From positions 35,166-47,269 of the forward strand of contig WELB01000132.1 of NCBI GenBank assembly GCA_009602725.1: a DNA stretch of 12,104 bases, in the 5' to 3' direction. Below the pieces are notes generated by a model that worked only from the letters and a program-made list of their open reading frames with translations, ran no database searches and had not been told where the DNA came from. Position 1 is the first letter of the stretch. The number at the start of each line of letters is the position of its first letter. The stretch is from Spirogloea muscicola. Lineage: Eukaryota > Streptophyta > Zygnematophyceae > Spirogloeales > Spirogloeaceae. Below are positions 1 through 8,800 of this stretch, piece by piece. The position numbers and the translations under genes are program-made.

Positions 1-1
1 G

Positions 2-3000
2 GGCGCCGCCGCCGCAGCCCTCCCCCCCGGGCCCGGCGGCGCCGCGGGCCGCGGCCGCGGCAAGGACGATGACGACGACGCCGGTGGTGCGGAGGAGGAG
101 GACAAGGAGGTGAAGAAGTATGACGAGAACCAGAAGTTTGACGAGTTCGAAGGCAACGATGTCGGGCTCTTTGCCAGCGGTGAGTACGACGAGGACGACC
201 GCGAGGCGGACGAGGTGTGGGACAGCATCGACCAGCGCATGGACTCGCGGCGCCGGGAGCGACGCGAGGCGCGCCTCAAAGAGGAGATTGAGAAGTACCG
301 CGCCTCCAATCCCAAGATCACGGAGCAATTTGCGGACGTCAAGCGGAGCATGGCCGCCATGCCCAGCGAGCAGTGGGATGCCATCCCTGAAATTGGCGAC
401 TACAGCCTGCGCAACAAGCGCAAGCGCTTTGAGAGCTTCGTGCCCGTCCCGGACACGCTGCTCGAGAAGGCCCGGCAGGAGCAAGTGCATGTCACTGCTC
501 TGGACCCTCGCCGAGCAGGGGCGCTCGGCACCACCAACGGCCTGGAGACGCCCATGAGCCAGACTCCTGTCACTGACCTGACTGCCGTTGGTGAGGGCCG
601 AGGCACTGTGCTCAGCTTGAAGCTCGATCGACTGTCGGACTCGGTGACGGGCCAGACAGTGGTCGACCCAAAAGGCTACCTGACCGATCTCAAGAGCATG
701 AAGGTGAGCCGCGTCCTGTGCCTGCGCCGACGCCCATGCTTTGTAAGGGCCAACTTCTACAGCCAACCATCTTGGTCGAGTAAGCTCACGCCCTGTTTGA
801 CCTGGCAAGTTACCAGGCATGTGTCAGAGTACGGCATGTGGGCTAGCATAGCTGCACAGCCTACGTCGGCACATCGTCAGTCTCCTTCATTTCCAACCTG
901 ACACTATTGCCTCTCGTGCTCCTCTCTGTAGATCACGAGCGATGCTGAGATATCAGACATCAAGAAGGCTAGACTGCTGCTTAAGTCCGTCATACAGACG
1001 AACCCCAAGCATGCTCCAGGGTGGATAGCTGCTGCAAGGCTGGAGGAGGTGGCTGGCAAGCTTCAGGCTGCGAGGAACTTCATCCAGAAGGGATGTCAAG
1101 AATGTCCTAAGAACGAGGACGTCTGGATAGAGGCATGCCGGTTGGCCAACCCTGAGAGCGCCCGGCAGGTCCTGTCACAAGGAGTGAAGGCAATTCCCAA
1201 CTCTGTCAAGCTCTGGATGCAGGTGAGCCTTGGGTAATGCCCAACTGGATAGGCATGAAGGATGGAGGCACCACTGGCCACGCCAATGTTGCCAGTGGCA
1301 CTGGATTGTCCACCCAAGCAAGAGAGACTGTCCTGTGTTGCTGCGATGTTGTGTTGTTCAGTCTGACTGAGGGAGTCATGCCTCTGCAGGCTGCGAGGCT
1401 GGAGAAAGACGATAATGCCAAGTCCAGGGTGCTGAGGAAGGCATTGGAGCACATTCCAGACTCAGTCAGGCTGTGGAAAGCTGTGGTGGAGCTTGCCAAC
1501 GAGGATGATGCCCGCGTGCTCCTTTCCAGGGCCGTGGAGTGCTGTCCTCTTCACACTGAGCTGTGGCTGGCTCTAGCTAGGCTTGAGAGCTATGAAAACT
1601 CAAAACGAGTCCTCAACAAGGCCCGCAAAGCGTTGCCGACTGAGCCAGCTATATGGATCACAGCCGCCAAGCTTGAGGAAGCTAACAACAATGGGGTGAC
1701 TTCACTGAGCATCATCTGGAGCTGCACTCATCTGGCATGCAGCATGCTCCTGTATCTTGATCTGTCACCACTGATGCTGTGTCCCATGATGCATTTCACA
1801 GGCATGCCCTGATACTGATCCATATACTTGTGCAGCCAAATGTGGGAAAGATCATCAGTAGGGCTGTGAAGGAGCTCCAGGACATGGGAGTTGTGATCGA
1901 TCGTGAAGCTTGGCTGAAGGATGCTGAAGCGGCTGAGAGAGCTGGCTCCGTGGTCACCTGCCAAGCCATTGTTAACTCGTGCGTAGGCATAGGTATTGAG
2001 GAGGAGGACAGGTAAGAGAAGCTGGACCATGTGCAGTTCCTTGTAGGATCACCAAATTGGGTGCTGTGGGATCACCAGCATGGGCGTGAGGCAGCCTCTG
2101 CTTTGACTTACTTATGTGCTGGCTCTCATTCCAGAGGGACGAGCTCTTGCTTGCGACTGATGGGGCTGTGCTGTTGCCGGGTGTTGTGGTAGGAAGCGTA
2201 CGTGGATGGCTGATGCAGATGAGGTGAAGAAGAGAGGCTCTATCGAGACAGCAAGGGCCATCTATGCGCATGCTCTGAGCGTGTTCCCAGGGAAGAAGTC
2301 CATCTGGCTCAAGGCAGCTCAGCTGGAGAAGGCACACGGCACCACTGACAGCCTGGACACTCTCCTCAGGAAAGCTGTCACTTACTGCCCTCTGGCGGAG
2401 GTGCTGTGGCTCATGGGGGCTAAAGAGAAGTGGCTTGCAGGTGATGTGCCCTCCGCCAGGGCAATCCTGCAGGAAGCTTCGTACCACATACCAAACTCAG
2501 AGGAGATCTGGCTTGCTGCCTTCAAGCTGGAGTTTGAGAATAATGAGCCGGAGAGGGCTCGAATACTCCTAGCTAAAGCCAGGGAAAGGGAGGGCACAGA
2601 ACGCGTGTGGATGAAGTCTGCCATCCTTGAGCGGGAGGTAACAGCCACACTTGACTTGCAGATGATGCATCATGCTGCAGTGCGGCCTTTGTGGCGCATC
2701 GGCAGGTTTGACCTAGAGCTCACATCGTATCTGGACACGCTCTCATCATGAGATCCGGAAGATGTGTAGGACCATCCACTCCCGGACGTGCTCTCTTCCT
2801 TTGGTCGGCAAAGAGCAGTGGGCATCTGTCTCACAAGCAAGCACGGCTTCTGTTCAGGTTGGGAATGTGGCAGAGGAGAGGTCGCTATTGGAGGAGGGTA
2901 TTGCTAAGTTTCCCGACATGCACAAACTCTGGCTCATGCTTGGCCAACTGGAGGCCCGGGAGGGAAGGGTTGAAGAGGCCAGAGATGTGTACCTTCGAGG

Positions 3001-4383
3001 CCTCAAGCGCTGCCCATCGAGCACTCCTCTTTGGTTGTGCTATGCTCAGGTTAGTCGGCTGAACTTTAGCGTAGTCCGCCCCATCTTGATGCCCGACAAC
3101 ATCAGGGAGGCACTTCTCCGCATGCCTGCCTGCAAATGCGATGTGCTGGTCGCACCTGATCCTGCAATCAGTGGACCATGGGCGATGACGCGGCTTGCAT
3201 GAGCTGAATGTGACCTTCTCATGTGGCTGGGGGCAGCTGGAGGAGAAGGCAAGCAGTGTGAGCAAGGCCAGGGCTGTCTTGGAGCAAGCTAGGCATAAGA
3301 ATCCGCAAAATCCTGAGCTGTGGTTGGCCGCGGTCCGGGTGGAGGTCCATGCTGGCAACAGGAAAGCGGCTGATGCACTCATGGCCAAAGCTCTTCAGGT
3401 ACGTGACAGCCCTGCTGGCCAAGTACCTGTTTGCCTCCATGATTTTCAGTCAGTCGCCATAGGATCTTCGTTCCTCGTCCATATGTCATGGGCTCCTTTG
3501 CACCCTATCTGGGCTTAAGAGTATCACAAGGCGGAGATGTGGCCTACTTGTATAGTGGCCTATGGTGCAGACTCAAACCTGTGGCACTGTGCTTCATGTG
3601 TCTTTGCGTCTGGAGGAAGTGGGACTGTGCCATGACATATCTGAACATGTTGACCCTCTCTGAACGGGCACAATTCTGACAAGCTTCTCATGAGACTATG
3701 ATTCCTGGGATCAATATAGATGCATGTGGCTGGCTGCAATGCGATGCACGCTCACTCTGAGCGGCATGCTTACTCATGCAGGACTGTCCAATGAGCGGAC
3801 GATTGTGGGCTGAAGCTATTGAGCTGGCTCCTCGACCTCAACGGAAGTCGAAGAGTGTGGATGCATTGAAGCGATGCGACCATGATCCTTACGTCATATG
3901 CGCAGTTGCGGTGCTATTCTGGCGTGACCACAAGGTGGACAAGGCCAGAAATTGGTTTAATCGGGCTATCACGCTTGCCCCAGACATAGGTGACTTTTGG
4001 GCTCAGGCCTATCGCTTTGAGCTTCAGGTGAGCTTGTCTCTGCCTTCCCATGTTGTATGGTTCTGCTTCCACTCATCTTTGTCTGGCACTTGTCAGGAGA
4101 TGTATGCAACCCAGTCGATGCAGACAGTGTGCATCATCACGATGTTGACCTTTGTATTTGCTGCGCTTATGTGCACCAGTATGGAGACGAAAATCAGCAG
4201 GAGGACGTAGTGGTGAGGTGCAAGGCAGCGGAACCTCGACATGGAGAGAGGTGGTGCAAGGTCTCAAAGGCTATTGACAGCTCGCATCTATCAACCGAAG
4301 CTATCTTGAAGAAGGTGGCTGTGGCTATCGGGAAGGATGAAGCAGAGAGCCAGAGTGTTGGCCCCAAGGCCAATGGAAGTTAG
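2..4383 (+). CDS. STA1: Pre-mRNA-processing factor 6 (Prp6/PRPF6/STABILIZED1), U5 snRNP; 5' partial, 9 exons
   Basis: Prp6 bridges U5 and U4/U6 snRNPs in the tri-snRNP and is needed for spliceosome activation in the nucleus. The window encodes 907 residues, against roughly 1030 in Arabidopsis STA1 as I recall it, so about 100 or more N-terminal residues lie upstream. Visible are the end of a GRGRGK stretch and an acidic linker (residues about 17-37), the PRP1 N-terminal domain with [20 protein letters not shown] (40-59), and [20 protein letters not shown] (131-150). About 18 tryptophan-anchored HAT/TPR helices follow, from [10 protein letters not shown] in exon 2 to [11 protein letters not shown] in exon 8. 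The frame is open to the window edge, and conserved residues precede the ATG at 110, so that ATG is not the start. The stop is TAG at 4381-4383. There is no frameshift and no missing block. The neighbouring NUP1-like gene is convergent. Identity is close to certain; individual splice sites are inferred. Confidence 0.96.
59..520 (+). other. STA1: PRP1 N-terminal domain region of STA1 (partial)
   Basis: Residues about 20-173 of the window protein. An acidic tract rich in Asp and Glu (62-110) precedes the invariant [20 protein letters not shown] block (119-178). A charged Arg/Glu helix follows (about 235-300), then the [19 protein letters not shown] block. In Prp6 proteins this N-terminal half contacts other tri-snRNP proteins and is the part phosphorylated by Prp4 kinase; that role is family knowledge, not seen here. 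The upstream ubiquitin-like part of plant STA1 lies outside the window. Confidence 0.9.
932..4027 (+). other. STA1: HAT/TPR-like helical repeat superhelix of STA1
   Basis: Exons 2 to 8 encode a tandem array of about 34-residue half-a-TPR units. Each is marked by an aromatic W (once FW) followed by a hydrophobic helix ending in Leu-Glu or similar: [165 protein letters not shown]. Most units also contain a second helix with an ARxxL/I or similar core ([34 protein letters not shown]). The array is a protein scaffold with no catalytic residues. Confidence 0.93.
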
Positions 4384-4445
4384 TGTCCATCTGTACAGCA
4401 CCCCTTCTTCGCTGGTGGTGGAACCATGGCCCAAGCACATTCGTT

Positions 4446-4450
4446 TGTAA
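4446..4450 (+). promoter_or_regulatory. Poly(A) signal TGTAA of STA1
   Basis: TGTAA lies 63 nt after the STA1 stop codon in a locally AT-rich stretch. UGUAA is the standard near-upstream element of chlorophyte mRNAs, with cleavage usually 10-20 nt further on. It is the only + strand copy I found in the roughly 400 nt after the stop. This gives a short 3' UTR of about 80 nt and supports a green-algal source. Confidence 0.75.
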
Positions 4451-4800
4451 AATAATTGTCTATTCTTACTGGGCAGGCCATCACAGAGCCACCGGCCCCC
4501 CTTGGAAGAGACACCACCTTACCACGCAAGCTGGCCATCTGGGATAGCGATAACGTCCACCGTCATTTTTGATCGACTGCATGTCAGCCCTCTTCCAGGT
4601 CTAGATGAGAACACTGTTGGTGTCAAGCCGGGTAAAGTCCTCGTCCTGGCTAGTAAACTCCTCGTGTTGGCTGCCATATGCCTGACATGCAGGCGCTGCA
4701 TCCTCTCGCTTATTTGAGGGCAGAGTTGCAGCATTTGGTAGTAGCTTCTGTTGCCCTTGGTTAGTCCCACGGCTCCAGCATGTAGCAATTTCTGGGTTAT

Positions 4801-4805
4801 TTACA
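4801..4805 (-). promoter_or_regulatory. Candidate poly(A) signal TGTAA (minus strand) of the NUP1-like gene
   Basis: TTACA on the given strand reads TGTAA on the minus strand. It is the first such motif downstream of the NUP1-like stop at 5442-5444. It would give a 3' UTR of roughly 650 nt, long but ordinary for green algae. It does not overlap the STA1 signal at 4446-4450. A single 5-mer over this distance can occur by chance. Confidence 0.5.
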
Positions 4806-5441
4806 AGCAGTCACCGGGCCGGTTGAATTTGGGTTCGGAGGTTCTGAAGGCCTGGAAGATGGTATCTGTTTTGCAAGGACGCTGACGACAGGCGGCAGGT
4901 GGGACTTAGTTACCTTGCAGCGCACCGCTTGCATGAGGAGAGATAATGCCCCATTCAGATTCTGTGTGGGCTATTTGTCAGCGAGGCTAAGCACCTTGGC
5001 CTCAAGTCTGAGACCTCGACCACTTGCTGTTAATTTCGGTGCAAGCAACGTCTCATGCGATCAAGCATTCTGGATTGGGACATGGGCGCATGCCTTGACT
5101 GGGATGCATTTGCGTCAAAGCACAGTTTTGCTCAGCGAACATTCCAAATGGCGCACGCATTTGCAGTGCAAACCTGTGGAAGAGACTGATCAGCAAACTA
5201 TTGCACACAGCCAAGTGCAGGTCTATCTGTGCTCCAATCAGGAGCTTCTCTTAGCTGACATGACGTCAGCGACGCCGGAATCACATGGAGGCAGGCATTG
5301 AAGACCTGTCGTGCAACGCGCGAGCAGTGCACCAAGAGCTTGGGATGGTGAGATGGAAAACGACCCGACCTTGGGTTCTTCTGGAGCAGCCTGCAGCGGT
5401 CTTGCCCCAGGTGTGCATGTCTAGAGGGTGCCCAGCTCGTA

Positions 5442-5810
5442 TCACCTCCCACGTCTGTGTGGCCGCTTGACTTTGAGGATCTTCCTGCCCCCCGTCGTGG
5501 TCCCTCCTCCAGCCCCTAGAGAGAAGCCGCCTGGCGCCTCTCCAGCGGTGAACGTCAGCCCACCAGCAGGCATGCTGGGGGGAGCTCCACCTTGGAAAGG
5601 CGACGGAGCAGGGGCAAAGGGATTGACACCGACGCCTGCGGAGAAGGCAAATGGGTTGGCGCCTGGCTGGTCAGTCCCAGGCAGTTGAGCTGGTTGTTGC
5701 TGCCCAAAGGTGAAGGGGCTGCCTGCAGTTCCTGCACTATTGAACGGGGACGGCTGGGGCACTGGCCGAGGAGGTGAAAATGGCTCCTCGGACATGCTAT
5801 CCTCCATCGT
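5442..5810 (-). other. NUP1: Conserved C-terminal exon of the NUP1-like protein
   Basis: Exon 12 encodes 122 residues. It opens with TMEDSMSEEPFSPP, matching the MEDSM motif near the end of plant NUP1, runs through a Pro/Gly/Phe-rich stretch with one FG, and ends FSLGAGGG then GGRKILKVKRPHRRGR before TGA at 5444-5442. The FSLG, glycine-run, basic-tail ending is the strongest signature of the plant family. The codons upstream of MED that are open in this frame belong to the intron; the acceptor GCAG ends at 5811. Confidence 0.88.
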
Positions 5811-8800
5811 CTGCAATTGCACGGGCACAACAGCATTCAATGTGTATTATACAGCCAGAGTCTGTGTACAGGTATCACCAAGGTTTTCACAAGGATGACA
5901 AGCAGAGACTCTCGTACCCAGAACACTGAGAAGTCATGATGACACTGAGAAGTCAAGCCAGTCAACATCTATCTCTGCTTTGTACCAGGCTGAGAGTGAC
6001 TGGACTGTGGCTGATATCACAAACACAGGAAATATGGCAGCTTGATTGTACATCTTGCAACATATGATCATGAGCTTGCCCAAGACACTAAGCTCAAACA
6101 AGTGCACTCCTGGACAGCTACAGGCTTACCTGAGCCCCATTACTGGCTGGAGGTGAGGCCCCGAACTTGGATGTGTCAAATGCAAACCCGCTGCTTTCAG
6201 CCCCAGGCTGAGCAGTCCTGGAGCCAAACTGGAAAGGGCTGGTGGGGAAGCTGGACGCGGCCCCGTCAGCCGAGCCAGCACCGCCGAATGCACCAAATGG
6301 CAACGCAGGTGGGTGATTGACTGATTGAGCAGGCACCAATGTCGGAGGGCTGCTCGCTATGGAGCCCGGAGTTGAGCCAAAGACAGGCGTAGAATGGGCC
6401 ACAGCCACGTGATCAACCACGTTTGAGCTTGTCCCAGGTGGCTCGCTCCCAAAGCCCCCAGATCCGAGCGGCCTGAAGCTGGAGGGTGGAGCTGCACTGA
6501 AGAGAGAGGGTGCTGAGCTTGCAGCGCTGTTGAAGAGGCTGCCTCCTACCCCGCTGCCGAACAAAGGTGCAGAAGATGTCCCAGCTCCGAAGCCAAACGA
6601 GGAGGTGGTGAAAGCTGCCGATGTGGTTGCATTGTCTGCAGAGGCTGATGAGTCGGGCTGGCCAAACGACGGGCCGGTGAAAAAGGTCGGTATGGTCGCT
6701 GGGGTGGATTGAGTGGTGAAAGCTGAGGACGATGACTGGCTCGCAGATGGTGGCCCGAAAATGGGCCCTGCCGAGCCTTTGGATGCCGATATCGCCTCAT
6801 TCCACTGGGGTGGATTCAGCTGGCGGCTTCCTCCACCATCATCTGCTGCTGGCCTCTTGGCAGGGCGCTCTTGCTCCGACTTTGCTGCAGATCAAGGGCG
6901 TTGGCCACGCCTGTCTGAGCAAGGCGAGTTGCACGACTTGCAAACAGACTGAAGACCCAGACTCGTGCCAAAGCGCAACAAGGAGATCCAGCAGCGGCCA
7001 GATACATACTTAGGGACCAAAGGAAGAGCAAGTGGACCTCAATCAGGATGTGCTACACAGTGCAGGCCGGTTGTACTAGTCCCTATTGCACCTGTTTCAG
7101 CTGTGGCAGCCGCTGACGCAGTTGCCCCTGCTGTGGGCTTGAGGCCCGTGGCATCTGGCGTGGAGCCTCCAAGGAAAGCCGGTACTTGAGCAGCTCCGGG
7201 AAAGCCCGAAAGGAAGCCCGTAACGGAAGTTGCAGCAGGGCTTGGAACCACGGTTGAGGAAGAGATTGTGCTGAACACAAACCTGGGGGGCACTACCAAT
7301 GGCCCTGTGGCTGGTGTAGCAGTTGCACTTGCGCTCTGAGCAGCCTCACTGTGCTCTTTGGACGTGGCTGCTTCGCTGCTTGCAGACAGGGAGGGCGCCA
7401 GGCTTCCTGCCGGAGCCTCGAGTGCCACAGAGCTGGCTTTGGGGACGGCAAAGAGTGATGATGACGACGAAGGTGCTTGTGAGAAGGAAGGTGGCGGCAT
7501 TGACGTTCTGCTCTCATCTGCCCGAGCAGCATGTGGAGGCCGAAGAGCAGGGAAGGCCAGAGGTGCCCCCTCCTCAAGCACAGGTGGAGCAACCTCGCTC
7601 CCTGCTGCTGGCCCTGCAATTGACATGCAGATGTGTGGGTGCCTGCCTGCTGCTCCTCGTGTGCAACTGACCTCAAGCCCAAGCTCTCTGCAGGGACTAA
7701 TGATCGTGGTAAGCTTCTGTATACAACAGTCTCAATTCTCACCGTACCTGTATTCGTCCCCTTTTGCGGCGCAAATTCGTTGCCCTGGTCAAACTTCAGG
7801 GGTGAACTGTCGCCAGCAGGGCCCCTGAGATATTCAGGACATTCATGCATGCACTCACGACTTGCCAGCTATCTACCCTAGCAATACTAAAGATGCGAAC
7901 CAATCGGTACTCTGAACCACTCAGTACACCTGAACCACTCCGTGTGATCATCAGTACATGAAAATTACAAAGGCTTGCAAGATAAGTCTGGCACGTCTGC
8001 AAGATGCCGCTCTTGTTGCTGCATAAGCTCACCTTTCTGCCGATTGAGCTGGAACCTTCTCGGAGTTGGAGCCAAAGTCATACTTGGGGGGGGACTCTGA
8101 CAACAGCCCCTGGAGCTGACTCTGGCTGCCGGGTGGAGTAGAGAAGTCCAAGCTGCTGTTGCCGCCAGATGGCCCCTGGCCAAAGCTGAATTGAGGCACT
8201 GGAAGGGTGGAGAAGGGTGAGGGGAGGAGCTTGGAGGGGGGGGGGGAGTCTGAGGAAGGGGGGAGAGGTGGCAAGTCAACAGGAGCAAAGGCCGTCACTG
8301 ACCCCTCCTCAGCACCTGTACCACCACCAAATATGGGCCCAAACTGCGATGCTTTGGCCAAAGGTACATCAGCGGGCAGCGGTGTGAAAGATGGCGGCAG
8401 CGGCTTCAAGGCAGAGGAGGCTCCTCTCGAGTGCGTAACAGACGTCCGCACGGAAGCTGCCGGGCTGGCAGCGTTTGACGGGCCGCTCTGCTGCTTTGCT
8501 TCACCATCTGATGCTGCATCGTCCTGGTACATTTGCCAAACCCAATACTTTCAGCCGGAGACAGCCACCTGATTTTGTGATCGACATCTACCAAGGCATA
8601 CGACTACTGAAACTGTCTGTTCAAACCAGCCGTGCATGAGCAGAGAGATTAGGACACGTGGCTTATATGCTCCACGTACAGGCTTTGGGCCTGTTGCAAC
8701 TGCAACTGAGTAGCTGGTGATATTCTCTTGACGTGGTCTGAGGGCCATGTTGAGCACGAGAAACTATGGGCGACTGACCTCAAGGAAAGAAGCACACATA

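Larger units (their letters stand above)
2..4383 (+). other. STA1: Exon-intron structure of STA1
   Basis: Exons by my reading: 2-703, 932-1222, 1390-1695, 1836-2011, 2193-2637, 2858-3049, 3237-3398, 3782-4027, 4180-4383. Introns: 704-931, 1223-1389, 1696-1835, 2012-2192, 2638-2857, 3050-3236, 3399-3781, 4028-4179. All are GT...AG. Seven of the eight introns sit between codons (phase 0); only 2012-2192 splits a codon, an Arg, after its second base. Each junction was chosen because it restores the plant protein with no extra or missing residues, for example LWMQ/AARLE, EEANNNG/PNVGK, EEEDR/KRTW and KALQ/DCP. Retained introns bring in-frame stops or a frame change. Confidence 0.9.
4384..5441. 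other. Convergent 3' flanks: no gene seen
   Basis: About 1.06 kb between the two stop codons. ORFs here reach at most 128 codons (4915-5301, + strand). They have low-complexity-free but unrecognisable translations, no splice partners and no family motif. The best reading is STA1 3' UTR up to about 4465, a short spacer, then the 3' UTR of the minus-strand NUP1-like gene from about 4785 to 5441. I see no inverted repeats, transposon ends or RNA gene. Confidence 0.7.
6130..8523 (-). other. NUP1: FG-repeat half of the NUP1-like protein (exons 8 to 11)
   Basis: Exon 8 (8523-8033) has four FG dipeptides (SQFG, PIFGGG, FSFGQ, YDFGS). Exon 10 (7613-7092) is Ser/Ala/Thr/Pro-rich with single phenylalanines (SLFAV, FVFST, GFLSGF) but no FG. 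Exon 11 (6884-6130) has eleven, mostly PxFG, SFG or FGFG, in a Ser/Thr/Gly/Ala/Pro linker. One more (FTFGQ) and several PF motifs are in exon 12. Such regions are disordered and bind transport receptors. Exon 11 opens with a Lys/Arg patch (KSEQERPAKRP), which might be a nuclear-localisation signal. Confidence 0.85.

Noticed and set aside
110-901. ATG at 110 as the start of STA1, with the frame continuing past 703.
   Set aside because: Conserved acidic and GRGRGK residues precede the ATG in the same open frame. After 703 the translation loses all similarity and resumes only at 932, so 704-931 is an intron.
2662-2673. A perfect 12-bp palindrome, ATGATGCATCAT, in STA1 intron 5.
   Set aside because: An isolated short palindrome in an intron with no second copy or known regulator site; expected by chance at this length scale.
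4915-5301. A 128-codon + strand ORF in the intergenic region.
   Set aside because: No recognisable domain, no splice partner and no codon bias like the neighbours. It lies in the expected 3' UTR of the minus-strand gene.
5936-6014. Possible C/D-box snoRNA on the + strand: ATGATGA at 5936-5942 followed by several CTGA.
   Set aside because: There is no terminal stem directly flanking the boxes, it lies on the strand opposite the host intron's transcript, and ATGATGA is partly produced by the local repeat.
6895-6960. A Cys-containing stretch upstream of NUP1 exon 11 that could be a zinc finger as in Nup153.
   Set aside because: The frame reaches a stop just before exon 11, and the Cys spacing lacks the Trp and Asn of the RanBP2-type finger. 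It is intron sequence.
7835-7960. Possible C/D-box snoRNA in NUP1 intron 8 on the minus strand (CTGATGA with later CTGA).
   Set aside because: Box C deviates at its first base, no pairing flanks exist, and the spacing is unconvincing.
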